Below are positions 17,106 to 27,051 of a DNA stretch of 64,000 nucleotides, piece after piece. Position 1 is the first letter of the stretch. Each line of letters begins with the position of its first letter. The notes under the pieces were generated by a model, which had not been told where the DNA came from, ran no database searches, and saw only the letters and a list, made by a program, of their open reading frames with translations. The stretch comes from Dyadobacter linearis (GTDB lineage Bacteria; Bacteroidota; Bacteroidia; Cytophagales; Spirosomataceae): NCBI RefSeq assembly GCF_907165045.1, contig NZ_CAJRAU010000006.1:186001-250000 (forward strand), given 5' to 3'. A program made the translations under genes and the position numbers.

Positions 17106-20100
17106 ATGATGAAAACTCTATCCCGATCGGTGAGAACTGGTCTTTGGCGAAGTTATTTGATGCTTTTCGCTGTCGCATGCTGCATGCAGGCGAACGCGGC
17201 CGCTCTCAGAGAGATAACACTCACTGGCAAAGTCCTGACCGAAGGCAATTCCGAACCGCTGCCAGGTGTGACTGTCGTAATTTCAGATGTGAATGGCGGC
17301 AACAAACAAGGTGCTACTACCGACGAAGCAGGCGCATTTTCCTTCGCTAACCTGCAAACAGAAACACGTTACAACCTGGAATTCAGCTACATCGGGTTTG
17401 AAAAACAATCCCTGAACAATTTCCTGCTCACAGAAGCGAATGCCAGCTCTATTGAAATTAAACTCAAAGAAACAGCTGCCAACCTGGGGGAGGTAGTTGT
17501 GGTGGGTTACGGAACTACGGTTAAAAAAGATATTACCGGCTCTGTGAAGTCTTTAAAAAGTGCAGAATTCAATCAGGGTATCATCAATTCCCCTGAGCAG
17601 CTTTTGCAGGGAAAGGTATCGGGCGTAAATATTACCTCCGCAACAGGTGAGCCAGGCGGAAAATCCAGCATTACCATACGGGGCCCGGGCGGTGTACGGA
17701 CAGGCAGCACACCACTTTTCGTGGTCGACGGACTGGCGCTGGATAATAGCGGCACGGGCGGCGATACCAACCCGCTCAACTTCCTAAACCCACAGGATAT
17801 CGAGTCGATGGACGTTTTGAAAGATGCGTCGGCAACTGCGATTTATGGAGCGAGGGGCGCGAATGGGGTTATTTTAATCACTACAAAAAAAGGAAAAACG
17901 GGCCAGGCAAGTGTTACCTATTCGGGAACACTGGGTATTTCAACATTGGCGCGCCCGCTCAATGTGCTATCGGGCCCCGACTTCATTTCCGAGGCGGGCA
18001 AGCTCGGCGGCACGATCATCAACAAAGGCGCAGATACAGACTGGCAGAAAGAAATTTCGAGAACAGCGACCACGCATAATCACAACGTTTCTATCGGAGG
18101 CGGTACTGATAAAATGACATATTATGGTTCATTTGGTGCGCAAAAACAACAGGGTATACTCAAAGGAAGCCAGCAGGACCGTTACACCGGCCGGATCAAT
18201 CTTACCCAAAAACTGCTGAACGACCGTGTTTCACTTGACATAAACCTGAATGCGACGAATACGCAAAACAAAAAGCCAAACGTGCAAAGCATGATCGGCG
18301 GGGCTGTTACTGCCAATCCGACTTATGCGCCCTACGGCGAGGACGGTCTGCCTTTTCAATATGAGGACGGTACGAACCCCCTAATCTCGCTCAAACTTTA
18401 CAAGGAGCTTTTGAGCACCAACCGTGTTCTGGCGAGTATTTCCCCTTCGGTTACGATCATTAAAGGACTGGTTTACAAACTGAATTTCGGTCTCGACCAT
18501 GCCACTTCGGTACAGGACAAGCAGACTTTGCCAAATACAGTTCCTTACGAAATCGGCCGTTTGGAAAACTGGAGTAACAAAAACTCCAACAGGCTGATCG
18601 AGAATTACCTGACTTATACTACCAATACCAAAAATCATAGTTTCAGCGCCTTGGTAGGACATTCTTATCAGCATTTGCTAGTGCAGCAGCGCAATTTCAG
18701 TATTAATAAATTCCCGATTTCCGACATTGAGCCGATCTATAACCCGGGTCTCGGACAGGAAATCGACCTGGTACTGAACCAGCCAGGCGGTTTTGCGAGG
18801 ATCAATGAGCTGCAATCGTTTTTCGGACGCGCAACCTACGGATTCAAAGACAGGTACCTCGCCACAGCCACGCTGCGTGTTGACGGTTCGTCTAAATTCG
18901 GAGCGAACAATAAATACGGTTATTTTCCTTCGTTCTCAGTAGGCTGGCGGATTTCGGAAGAGGCTTTTATGAAATCGTCGCCTTTTTCAGACTTGAAATT
19001 GCGTGCAGGCTGGGGATCGACGGGTAACCAGGAAATTCCTTCCAAGATCACACAGGCGCGTTTCACTTCGGTGGTTTCCGGAACTACGAGCTACCCGCTC
19101 GACGGAGGCGATACCTACCCGGCAGGAACTACCTACACCAGGCTAGCCAACCCGAATATCCAGTGGGAAGTATCCCGCCAAACCGATATAGGACTTGATT
19201 TTGCATTGTTCAAAGGTGCATTGAGCGGGGAAATCGATTATTTCTCGAAAACATCCCAAAAAATCCTTTTGGAAGTGATACCTGCCGATCCCGTTCAGCC
19301 GGCCGGTACTTTCTGGACCAATGTGCCAGATATGAAGATTGTGAACCAAGGACTTGAAATCGACCTTAATTACAGGAATTCAACCGAAAGCGGATTGAGA
19401 TATGGTTTTGGCGGAAATATCACATTTATGAAAAACAATGTGACCAACTCCCCATATTCTGTAATACCCTCAGGCTCGGCGCAGGGATCCGGACTTACTT
19501 CGGCCACGATCAACGGTTATATCAATAATGAACCGATCGGAACATTTTTCCTGAAAGAACATATTGGTTTTGACGACAAAGGGATAAGCCAGTTCAGGGA
19601 TGTGGATGGTGACGGTATTATTTCTGACAAAGACCGCATTGCAGCAGGTACCGCAATACCTACCAGAATGTACAATTTCAATGGTAATGTGAGTTTCAAA
19701 GGCTTTGACCTTTCAGCGAATTTCAATGGCGTGGCCGGCAATAACGTTTACGACAACACGGCCAACTCGAATTTCTATAAACTGAAATTATCGAAAGGTG
19801 TGAATGTGACAAGAGAAGCGTTGAACGATGCAGGAGAATCAGTAAATAACTCCGCTCCCGTTTCGACGCGCTATCTTAAAAATGGCGCGTACCTGAGATT
19901 GAACAACCTCGTACTGGGATACAACCTGAATACTACCAAACTGGGTATCAACAAATGGGTCCAGACCGTACGCTTGTCGGTTACCGGCCAGAACCTGTTC
20001 CTCTGGACAAAATACGACGGATACGATCCTGAGGTGAATAATGATCGTCAGATCAATGGGATCACCTCTTACGGTATCGACTACCTGAGCTATCCAAAAG

Positions 20101-20138
20101 CTAAAACTGTCCTTTTTGGTCTAAATGTTGGTTTTTAA
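17106..20138 (+). CDS. SusC/RagA-family TonB-dependent outer-membrane transporter
   Basis: A 1010-residue outer-membrane protein. After the signal peptide (ending ANAAA) comes a carboxypeptidase-like regulatory domain at ~38-125 (ITLTGKVLTEG...LPGVTVVI, YIGFEKQ). Then follow VVVGYGT, the plug domain with the SusC markers SITIRG, TPLFVVDG and ASATAIYGARGANGVILITTKKG, and a large barrel ending in Phe. It pairs with the SusD protein 10 bp downstream. SusC/D pairs import oligosaccharides and other large nutrients. No glycosidase is adjacent; the upstream operators tie it to the inositol regulator, so the ligand may be inositol or an inositol-containing compound (inference). Confidence 0.92.
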   Translation: MMKTLSRSVRTGLWRSYLMLFAVACCMQANAAALREITLTGKVLTEGNSEPLPGVTVVISDVNGGNKQGATTDEAGAFSFANLQTETRYNLEFSYIGFEKQSLNNFLLTEANASSIEIKLKETAANLGEVVVVGYGTTVKKDITGSVKSLKSAEFNQGIINSPEQLLQGKVSGVNITSATGEPGGKSSITIRGPGGVRTGSTPLFVVDGLALDNSGTGGDTNPLNFLNPQDIESMDVLKDASATAIYGARGANGVILITTKKGKTGQASVTYSGTLGISTLARPLNVLSGPDFISEAGKLGGTIINKGADTDWQKEISRTATTHNHNVSIGGGTDKMTYYGSFGAQKQQGILKGSQQDRYTGRINLTQKLLNDRVSLDINLNATNTQNKKPNVQSMIGGAVTANPTYAPYGEDGLPFQYEDGTNPLISLKLYKELLSTNRVLASISPSVTIIKGLVYKLNFGLDHATSVQDKQTLPNTVPYEIGRLENWSNKNSNRLIENYLTYTTNTKNHSFSALVGHSYQHLLVQQRNFSINKFPISDIEPIYNPGLGQEIDLVLNQPGGFARINELQSFFGRATYGFKDRYLATATLRVDGSSKFGANNKYGYFPSFSVGWRISEEAFMKSSPFSDLKLRAGWGSTGNQEIPSKITQARFTSVVSGTTSYPLDGGDTYPAGTTYTRLANPNIQWEVSRQTDIGLDFALFKGALSGEIDYFSKTSQKILLEVIPADPVQPAGTFWTNVPDMKIVNQGLEIDLNYRNSTESGLRYGFGGNITFMKNNVTNSPYSVIPSGSAQGSGLTSATINGYINNEPIGTFFLKEHIGFDDKGISQFRDVDGDGIISDKDRIAAGTAIPTRMYNFNGNVSFKGFDLSANFNGVAGNNVYDNTANSNFYKLKLSKGVNVTREALNDAGESVNNSAPVSTRYLKNGAYLRLNNLVLGYNLNTTKLGINKWVQTVRLSVTGQNLFLWTKYDGYDPEVNNDRQINGITSYGIDYLSYPKAKTVLFGLNVGF

Positions 20139-20148
20139 TATTTACCTC

Positions 20149-21840
20149 ATGAAAAAGAAATTATCACTCATATTTACGGCTGCGGGTCTATTGTTATTTA
20201 CAAATGCCTGCACGGATTTAAAAGAAGAAGTGCTCGACGAAACACTCAGCGTCGAACTATCTGACCAGGCTGCTGCAAACGGTCTTATAGCGCCGGTTTA
20301 CGCACTTTTGCCCAATTTGTTCCAGCATACCACCTATTTTGCATTACAGGAAATTACCACCGACGAAGCGATCCTGCCTTACCGCGGGGGAACCGACTGG
20401 GGCGACAACGGCATTTATCAGGCGCTGCATCAGCACAATACTACCAGTACCGATCCGAATGTAAATAATACCTGGAATACGCTGGTACAGTCCATTTCAA
20501 GATCAATTACTGCGATTACCGGCTTTAAAGAATCGGCTGATCCGAATGCAGCGATCTATCTTGCTGAGGCGAGGGGAATGCGGGCCTACTATAACCTGGT
20601 TATGCTGGATATGTTCGGGATCGCCTTCATCAAAGAAGATCCGGGAACAACTTCGAAGATCGTAAGAGGAGAAGAAGCCGTGAGTTACATTGAAAGCGAA
20701 CTGCTTGCAATCGAGCCGCTTGTCCAGTCCAAAACAGCAGTAGGTCCTGGCCGCCTCAATCAGGCCGCAGTATGGAGTCTGCTTACTCGGTTGTATATGA
20801 ATGCAGGCGTATATCGCAATGTATATTCGCCTACGATCGAGTTCCGGCCGGAAGATCTGGACAAAGCGATCCAGTATTCCGACAAGGTAATTGCTTCGGG
20901 CCAGGCCAAGTTGTCAGCCGATTACTTTTCGATTTTTTCAAATAACAACCACACAAACCAGGAACTGATTTTTGCAGTGGATCAGCGCGCTGACCTGAAC
21001 GGACACAACCGGATGGCGTACTTTTCGATCTCGGGAGACCAGTTTCCACTGGCCGAATTCCCTGCTGCAAACGGTACCGATGGGCCGGGTATTACCTCTG
21101 ACTTTTACCAATCCTGGGTGCAGGCTTACGGCGCCGTGGACCCGAGTCGCGACCCGCGTTTTTATCAGCAGAATATGTCAATATATACCAATGCAGCCGA
21201 CACTTGTATCAACGATGCAGATTACAAGATCAATCGCGGTATTCTGCGAGGTCAGCAATATGGTGCTTTGCGTGTAAATGGGGCCTTTACAAGGTGTGCG
21301 GACAATAAACTGAAAGTAGGAAAGCTTACATATGTAACGCGTAACCGTGCGGATCTGCCTGTCAGTTTTTCAGAACTGATTGACTACACAACTGCCGGCA
21401 GCAACTACAACACGGGTTATCGCGTAGCGAAGTACGAGTTTAGCAGCAAGTCGAATACTGGCCGGAACAAGGGAGAAGCGGATATTGTAATCGTTCGTCT
21501 GGCAGACATTTACCTGATGCGCGCGGAAGCGAAATTGCGCAAAGGTGATGCAGCCGGCGCGCTGGCAGATGTGAACCTGGTACGTGCTTCGCGTACAGCC
21601 ACATTGGCTCCTCCGGCACTCACGAGCATGACGCTGGATATTCTTTTCCGTGAGAGAGGTTTTGAATTTTACTGGGAAATGCTGCGTCGTACAGATATGA
21701 TTCGTTTCGGCAAATACGAAGGCAAATGGACTGAAAAAACCAATTCTGACGTCCACAAACGCATTTTCCCAATCCCACAAACCGCGATCGACGGCGCATC
21801 GAATTTGCCTGGGTACTTGTCTCAGAATGAGAGCTATTAA
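20149..21840 (+). CDS. SusD/RagB-family nutrient-binding surface lipoprotein
   Basis: A 563-residue lipoprotein: signal helix and lipobox FTNAC, then the SusD pattern of TPR-like helices. Typical segments are LAEARGMRAYYNLVMLDMFG, IVRLADIYLMRAEAKLRKGDAAGALADVNLVR and the C-terminal LFRERGFEFYWEMLRRTDMIRFGKYE. ATG 20149 was chosen because MKKK begins the lipoprotein signal; an upstream in-frame start at 20125 would overlap susC. It acts as the lid of the SusC barrel on the cell surface. No specific ligand can be read from the sequence. Confidence 0.92.
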   Translation: MKKKLSLIFTAAGLLLFTNACTDLKEEVLDETLSVELSDQAAANGLIAPVYALLPNLFQHTTYFALQEITTDEAILPYRGGTDWGDNGIYQALHQHNTTSTDPNVNNTWNTLVQSISRSITAITGFKESADPNAAIYLAEARGMRAYYNLVMLDMFGIAFIKEDPGTTSKIVRGEEAVSYIESELLAIEPLVQSKTAVGPGRLNQAAVWSLLTRLYMNAGVYRNVYSPTIEFRPEDLDKAIQYSDKVIASGQAKLSADYFSIFSNNNHTNQELIFAVDQRADLNGHNRMAYFSISGDQFPLAEFPAANGTDGPGITSDFYQSWVQAYGAVDPSRDPRFYQQNMSIYTNAADTCINDADYKINRGILRGQQYGALRVNGAFTRCADNKLKVGKLTYVTRNRADLPVSFSELIDYTTAGSNYNTGYRVAKYEFSSKSNTGRNKGEADIVIVRLADIYLMRAEAKLRKGDAAGALADVNLVRASRTATLAPPALTSMTLDILFRERGFEFYWEMLRRTDMIRFGKYEGKWTEKTNSDVHKRIFPIPQTAIDGASNLPGYLSQNESY

Positions 21841-21847
21841 ATAGAAC

Positions 21848-21891
21848 CAAATCAATAAGTCCGGGGGCTGAAGCCCCCGGCAATTGATTTT
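21848..21891. repeat. 44-bp palindromic (REP-like) element, copy 1
   Basis: An exact 44-bp copy of the sequence at 22296-22339. Its core is CCGGGGGCT-GA-AGCCCCCGG (a 9-bp perfect stem), flanked by AATCAAT on the left and ATTGATT on the right, which are inverted relative to each other. A related sequence (GGGCTTCAGCCC) occurs at 30427-30487. It lies between susD and the HTH gene, and the HTH stop codon is formed at its edge. Confidence 0.85.
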
Positions 21892-22201
21892 ATAGATCTA
21901 TCAGGATCCTTACCTTTCCGCCTAATCCTTTCTCCACAATCTCATACAAAGTCCTCAGATTGAGATTACTGCCGTCATTCTCCACTCGGGAAATAAATTC
22001 GCGCTTCTTGTCAATAATCGTCGCGAGCTGTGACTGAGTCAGGTTCTTTTCCTCCCGCGCTTTTTTTAAGAGTAGCCCGATCCTGAAACCAGAAACATCC
22101 CGCTCTAACTCATCGCGCCGCTCAGTGCCCGTTTTCCCATAAACATCATCCTTTATTTCCGTCCAGCTTTTAGTGTCCACTGCCTGATGGTTTAGTTGCA
22201 A
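21890..22201 (-). CDS. Xre-family helix-turn-helix regulator (HigA-antitoxin-like)
   Basis: A 103-residue protein with an HTH_3 domain at ~42-95: IGLLLKKAREEKNLTQSQLATIIDKKREFISRVE followed by the helix region LRTLYEIVEKGL. The N-terminal part (SWTEIKDDVYGKTGTERRDELERD) is typical of HigA-type antitoxins encoded with RelE-like toxins. No toxin frame is present on either side, so it is either a stand-alone regulator or an orphan antitoxin. No ATG is available; TTG at 22199-22201 or a GTG seven codons later must be the start. The gene is bracketed by two identical 44-bp repeats. Confidence 0.7.
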   Translation of the reverse strand: MQLNHQAVDTKSWTEIKDDVYGKTGTERRDELERDVSGFRIGLLLKKAREEKNLTQSQLATIIDKKREFISRVENDGSNLNLRTLYEIVEKGLGGKVRILIDL

Positions 22202-22295
22202 AATATTCTGTCATAAGTCTCACTTATTAGACGTAAAATATCTGGAAAGGTCACATTTTGCTGACAAATTATTCCCGGTCACAACTAAATCTAAA

Positions 22296-22339
22296 CAAAT
22301 CAATAAGTCCGGGGGCTGAAGCCCCCGGCAATTGATTTT
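22296..22339. repeat. 44-bp palindromic (REP-like) element, copy 2
   Basis: Second exact copy of the 21848-21891 element, in the same orientation, 448 bp away. The two copies enclose only the HTH gene and its upstream region. On the minus strand it lies just downstream of the aldo/keto reductase stop and could act as a transcript 3'-end hairpin. Confidence 0.85.
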
Positions 22340-22355
22340 CCTTTGCATTTTCTAA

Positions 22356-23357
22356 TCAAACATTAACCCATTCCATTTGCGAGGCTTCGTATCTGGTTCC
22401 TGAGGCGGCTCCTATTGGGACGATGGATTCCAGCTTTTGCTTTTCCTCGGCGGTTAATGTTACCTCAGTTGCGGCGGCGTTTTCTTCAATATATTTAATG
22501 CGCTTCGTGCCGGGAATGGCGACGACATTGTTGGAAGCTACCCAGGCGAGCGCCAGTTGTGCAGGCGTAATGCCCTTTTCAGCAGCGATTGACTGTATTT
22601 CTTTCAGCAAATCAAGGTTTTTGTAAAAATTCTCCCCCTGATAACGTGGGATACTTCTTCTGAAATCGTCCGCAGCAAAATCGTCGGGACTTTTCAATTC
22701 GCCCGTTATGAAACCGCGTCCAAGTGGCGAATAGGCCACGAAACCGATCCCCAACTCTTTCAATACATCCAAAACACCATTTGCCTCGGGCTCGCGTTCG
22801 AAGAGTGAATATTCAGACTGAACAGCTGAAATAGGATGAACCTGATGTGCTTTCCGTATTGTTTCCGCAGACACTTCCGACAAGCCGATATACTTAACCT
22901 TACCAGCCTGAACCAGCTCCGCCATCGCGCCTACGGTATCTTCAATGGGGGTATTTGGATCCAGCCGATGCAGGTAATACAAGTCAATATAATCCGTTCC
23001 CAAATTTTGCAGCGACCTGTCGATCGACTTTCTTACATAATCCGGCTTTCCGTTGAAACCCCAGGTAAGCTGCTCATTATCATCGACTTCGAAACCGAAT
23101 TTGGTAGCAACAATATATTTATCCCTGCTTCCGGAAATCGCTTTGGCGACCAGGCGCTCGTTTAATAGCGGCCCGTATAAATCGGCTGTATCCAGAAAAT
23201 TGATACCCAATTCCAATGCGCGATGAATGGTGGCGATCGACTCTTTTTCATCTGCCTTTCCATATATATCGCCGCCCGCGATGGTCGTCATGCCCATGCA
23301 GCCCAGTCCTTGAACAGGTACTTCAAATCCCTGGCTTCCTAAATTGATCTTTCTCAT
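22356..23357 (-). CDS. Aldo/keto reductase
   Basis: A 333-residue cytoplasmic NADPH-dependent reductase with a TIM-barrel fold. The N-terminus GLGCMGMTTI, LDTADLYGP (catalytic Asp and Tyr), VATKFGF (catalytic Lys), DLYYLHRLDPNTPIE (catalytic His) and the C-terminal IPGTKRIKYIEENAAA (NADPH-binding) are the classical AKR motifs of the YghZ/IolS-like type. ATG 23357 was chosen; an upstream TTG would add 11 residues with no family match. The AraC regulator just upstream on the same strand probably controls it. The physiological aldehyde or ketone is unknown. Confidence 0.88.
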   Translation of the reverse strand: MRKINLGSQGFEVPVQGLGCMGMTTIAGGDIYGKADEKESIATIHRALELGINFLDTADLYGPLLNERLVAKAISGSRDKYIVATKFGFEVDDNEQLTWGFNGKPDYVRKSIDRSLQNLGTDYIDLYYLHRLDPNTPIEDTVGAMAELVQAGKVKYIGLSEVSAETIRKAHQVHPISAVQSEYSLFEREPEANGVLDVLKELGIGFVAYSPLGRGFITGELKSPDDFAADDFRRSIPRYQGENFYKNLDLLKEIQSIAAEKGITPAQLALAWVASNNVVAIPGTKRIKYIEENAAATEVTLTAEEKQKLESIVPIGAASGTRYEASQMEWVNV

Positions 23358-23447
23358 TTTGCGTTTGTTGTTTATGATTAACAAGAGCAAAAGTAGCAGG
23401 TCAACTCTCGCGGCTCGCTACAAGTTTCAAAGCAAAAATTATAGTTT

Positions 23448-24335
23448 TCAAAGTGATTTTCTGAAAACGAGCGGCGTGTTACCTGTGTGCTTTTTGAAGA
23501 AATTATTGAAATAGGAAGCATATTCAAAACCCAGACTGAAAGCAATATCCGCCACACTCCAGGTAGTATATTGCAGTAAAGATTTCGCTTCTGTAAGCAG
23601 GCGGTCATTGATATGTGCGGTGGTTGATCTACCTGTAACTTCCTGTACAGCAGCATTCAAATGATTTACATGCACCGAAAGGTTTTCCGCATAATCACTT
23701 GCCTTTTTCAGTTTCAGCATATTCTCCGGCGAATCGACGGGGAATTGTTTTTCCAAAAGGGTAAGAAACAGTTTTGCAATCCGGGAAGATGCATTGGTAT
23801 GTGTAAAATAAGCCAGCGCCGGCTGCATTTTGATTGCTTCGTGAATAATCAAACTGACCTGATTCCGAATTACATCGAGCTTGAAAACGTACTCGCTGTC
23901 AGCTTCCTGCTTGATTCTCTGGAAAATACTTTCGAGATAAGCGGTTTGTTCGGAATTCAGGTGATAGATCGGATCACCACCTACTTTAAATAGCGGTGAC
24001 TCTTCCAGATTTTCCGTGCGGCCGTTATGATGCAGGAACGAATCGCTCAAAATGCAGAAATAGCCAGAAGGCTCTTCATGCAGCATTTCCCAGGAATAGG
24101 GGATCAGCGGATTGGTAAAAACCAGCGCAGGCGCGACGATTTCGATGCCCCGGTTTGCATATAATAATCTGCTTCTACCGGTCAGTATCAATGATATTTT
24201 ATAAAAATCCCGCCGGTTGTACGAGGCTAATGTGCATTGGTCCTCTCCTACTACCGAAATCCTGAATTGCGCCGGCTTAAACAATATGTCCGGCGCCCGG
24301 CTCTCGGCCCGTTGCACTATTTCGAACTGCTCCAT
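23448..24335 (-). CDS. AraC-family transcriptional regulator
   Basis: A 295-residue regulator. The N-terminal ~150 residues form a cupin-like sensing domain (YKISLILTGRSRLLYANRGIEIVAPALVFTNPLIPYSWE). The C-terminal ~100 residues form the double-HTH AraC domain, ending TTWSVADIAFSLGFEYASYFNNFFKKHTGNTPLVFR, a near-standard second helix. ATG 24335 was chosen over a TTG two codons earlier. It lies 90 bp upstream of the aldo/keto reductase on the same strand; such pairs are common and the reductase is its most likely target. Confidence 0.88.
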   Translation of the reverse strand: MEQFEIVQRAESRAPDILFKPAQFRISVVGEDQCTLASYNRRDFYKISLILTGRSRLLYANRGIEIVAPALVFTNPLIPYSWEMLHEEPSGYFCILSDSFLHHNGRTENLEESPLFKVGGDPIYHLNSEQTAYLESIFQRIKQEADSEYVFKLDVIRNQVSLIIHEAIKMQPALAYFTHTNASSRIAKLFLTLLEKQFPVDSPENMLKLKKASDYAENLSVHVNHLNAAVQEVTGRSTTAHINDRLLTEAKSLLQYTTWSVADIAFSLGFEYASYFNNFFKKHTGNTPLVFRKSL

Positions 24336-24374
24336 TTTCAAAATTAATCATTTCAAAGAATAAAGCAACCCGCT

Positions 24375-27047
24375 TTAAGCTTCGTCGCGCTGAACTGCTC
24401 CGGGATCGTTTTCTGCTGCTTCCGGCGTTTCTTCATACACATATTCCTCAGGCTCGGTGGGAGGATAGGTATTCACAAATGTCTGCGCGACCTGCTTGGA
24501 CTGATAGTAATACGGCAGCCAGATCGCCGCTGAAATCAGCGCCCTGATAAATTGCTGGTAAATAATATCGCCGTTAAACCCTGCGACTTCTGCATAGATC
24601 GTCTGCGCCTCAATAAGTCCGACGATCGCAAAAACCAGATTCCCAATCAGAAAATATGAAAAAAGCTGTGGGAAAGAATCGCGTTTTTTGAAATACAAAA
24701 TCGCAAGCAGGATTGAAAAACAAAAGATAACAGTGGAAACGACGATCTCAAAAACCAGCGAAACCTTATATAAAGAGCTCACTAAACCCGATTGTGCAGA
24801 CATTGCATTCCAGCCAACCGTACTGAAATAGATCATTCCGCCAGACAAAGCGAGGTTAAAGAAAGCGACAATCGGATGAAGGACCATTTGAACCCCGGTC
24901 AGTAAAATCCAGGAGCCAAAAGGTAAAGCCGGTTCAGAAGCCTGGCCTTTGAGCGGGGAAAAGTAATAAAGTTTTCGCAGCAGCAACGCACAACCGGCCG
25001 CGGTAAACAGGGAAAGCAGCAGCGTCACCCAGTTGAGGGACCTGCCTGACGATGACCCTGAGGTTGGTGCCAGGAGTTCCAGACCGAGGTTTTTAGTCAG
25101 TCTGGACATATCTTCCCGAAACTCAGCTACACTTTCAGCCGCTACATGATCTTGCAGCACATTGTATTCATACGAAAGCTCCCACACGCCTTCCTTCGGA
25201 ACAAAGTCCGAGCTGAAAGCAACCGTGTAGGCCGCCCGCTCAATCCGCCACGATTCCTTTTTGATATTCGAATACTCCGGCATATGTACCCGGATCTTGT
25301 AGGTATTGTGATACGGATATTGCAGGGATACCGGGTCTTTTCCGGACTTTTTAGGTAAAATGCGAAGCTGGTCGTAAAGCACTTTTCCCTGCAACCCAAA
25401 ATACGCGCGACCGCTGACGGAATCATATTGCCAAGCGTTTTTCAGCGCATAATTTTCAAGCAACGAAAAGTTATTGGCGTCGCGCTGGTCGTAATAAGTG
25501 AGCGTATCGGCCAGTTCCAGTTCCGCGTGTTTGTATATTTCGCGGTAGTAATTCAGGTAAGCGTCTTCGGTCTTGGACATTACATTCTGCTGGAACATCG
25601 ACCGTATTTCGTCAGCAAGGGACTCGAAATAAACGGTTTTCACCTGAATATGTCCCGACATCAGCGTGTCGCCGCGCTTTGGAAGGTAGATATCCTCGGT
25701 AATTGAAATATTTCCTGTACCCTGTAACGGGATCGAAATCGGTTGGATCTGTCCTTTTCGCAGCAATAAACCCTGACCATAAGGTGGAAAACTGATTGTG
25801 CTCAAACTCCCGCCCTGCAATGCGATGGTAGGATCTACAAACCGGAAGATTTTAGTATCCGATCTGCCCGGCACGCCGGAAAATTCCTCAATGCGCACTA
25901 CCACGTGATTGAAATCGATCGGCGACGGCAGGAACTCCGACAAATGTGCTCTTTTATAAGTATTTACCAGCACTGGATCGCATTCAATTCCCTGGTCACG
26001 CAGCATCGCGCAAAGCAAAAATGCCTTGTCTTTGCAATCGCCGTAACGCTGCTGGAACACCTGTCCGGGCGAATGCGGCCGGTGCGTATTTTCACCCGTT
26101 TCGACGCCGAGATAGCGGATTTCATCCTGTACAAAACGCACGACCTTGCCAATAAACTCCGAATTGCTCTCGCCTTCTTTTCTCCAACAGGCCACTTTGC
26201 TTTTGAGCGGACCGGACAATTTTGTCTCTCCGTAAAAGCCTAATCCCCAATCCACAACTTCCTTCCAGCTCTTGAATTCGGTGACCTGTACAAACGGACT
26301 TTTACTGTACCACTCCGGCGCAAAGTCGTCGTAGGCAACAGGTTTGATATTTACTACCTCCCACTCGTACACATTTTTACCGTTGCCGGCAGTCAGTTTT
26401 CGGGTTGGAGGCTTATTAAATTCTTTGAAAATCAGTGCCCTTTTTTGATCTGCTATAATTGCAACATGCTGGTGTTGGGTATAGTCAAATGTATCAAAAT
26501 GGAGGAAATCTGAGTATTTACCCTGAAACACCGGGTTCCAGCCTTTGCGGGAATAGGCTACTTCAATGCGGTCGCCTTTGCGGATATCTGTCAGAATTAA
26601 GGAAGCAGTGTAGTGCCCATTGTAAATGAAACGCTGCCTGTCAGTTTCCAGCGGCATTATTTTAATTTCTGCCGGTTGCAGTTGCGACGTACCTTTCCCG
26701 TCGCGCCAAACGGTAACCTGGTGAAAATCCAGTTTTTCATAAGTCGGATCGAAAGCCACGGTAATATCTGATCCGTTTTGAATACCGCTTTCAGAAATGA
26801 TTTGTCTGGTATAATGCGTGTAGACAGACTGCTCGTCCAGATTTACCTGATAATCTGAAAAGGCAAGATAGTACCCGCCCGCCACATCTTTGGCCGAAGC
26901 CGGTTTGCCGGAAGCGGTGACCGGGATAACCCAAGCAGGTGCAGGCTTAATTTGAACACCGGGAGCCGCAAAAAGTGGAGATACAAGCAGCAGCAAGCAA
27001 AACAATGCGGAAAGGGAAACTCTGGCAAGAGTAGAATTAAAAATCAA
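24375..27047 (-). CDS. DUF3857 and transglutaminase-like domain membrane protein
   Basis: An 890-residue exported protein. A signal peptide (ending LFAAP) leads to a DUF3857 domain at ~60-230 (YTRQIISESGIQNGSDITVAF). A transglutaminase-like domain with RYGDCKDKAFLLCAMLRDQGI (catalytic Cys) follows at ~270-400, and FNHVVVRIEEF supplies the histidine. Then come a beta-rich segment, one helix near residue 680, and four C-terminal helices at ~720-860 with an acidic tail. The domain pair is common in Bacteroidota; the activity (peptidase-like or cross-linking) is not established. It sits upstream of the AraC gene with a 39-bp gap. Confidence 0.8.
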   Translation of the reverse strand: MIFNSTLARVSLSALFCLLLLVSPLFAAPGVQIKPAPAWVIPVTASGKPASAKDVAGGYYLAFSDYQVNLDEQSVYTHYTRQIISESGIQNGSDITVAFDPTYEKLDFHQVTVWRDGKGTSQLQPAEIKIMPLETDRQRFIYNGHYTASLILTDIRKGDRIEVAYSRKGWNPVFQGKYSDFLHFDTFDYTQHQHVAIIADQKRALIFKEFNKPPTRKLTAGNGKNVYEWEVVNIKPVAYDDFAPEWYSKSPFVQVTEFKSWKEVVDWGLGFYGETKLSGPLKSKVACWRKEGESNSEFIGKVVRFVQDEIRYLGVETGENTHRPHSPGQVFQQRYGDCKDKAFLLCAMLRDQGIECDPVLVNTYKRAHLSEFLPSPIDFNHVVVRIEEFSGVPGRSDTKIFRFVDPTIALQGGSLSTISFPPYGQGLLLRKGQIQPISIPLQGTGNISITEDIYLPKRGDTLMSGHIQVKTVYFESLADEIRSMFQQNVMSKTEDAYLNYYREIYKHAELELADTLTYYDQRDANNFSLLENYALKNAWQYDSVSGRAYFGLQGKVLYDQLRILPKKSGKDPVSLQYPYHNTYKIRVHMPEYSNIKKESWRIERAAYTVAFSSDFVPKEGVWELSYEYNVLQDHVAAESVAEFREDMSRLTKNLGLELLAPTSGSSSGRSLNWVTLLLSLFTAAGCALLLRKLYYFSPLKGQASEPALPFGSWILLTGVQMVLHPIVAFFNLALSGGMIYFSTVGWNAMSAQSGLVSSLYKVSLVFEIVVSTVIFCFSILLAILYFKKRDSFPQLFSYFLIGNLVFAIVGLIEAQTIYAEVAGFNGDIIYQQFIRALISAAIWLPYYYQSKQVAQTFVNTYPPTEPEEYVYEETPEAAENDPGAVQRDEA

Positions 27048-27051
27048 GCGA

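Noticed and set aside
20125..20148. Earlier start for the SusD gene, inside the end of susC
   Set aside because: ATG 20149 gives a proper lipoprotein signal; the earlier start would put extra residues before it and overlap susC.
21840..22355. Search for a RelE/HigB toxin next to the HigA-like HTH gene
   Set aside because: No frame of suitable length or motif is present on either strand between susD and the aldo/keto reductase.
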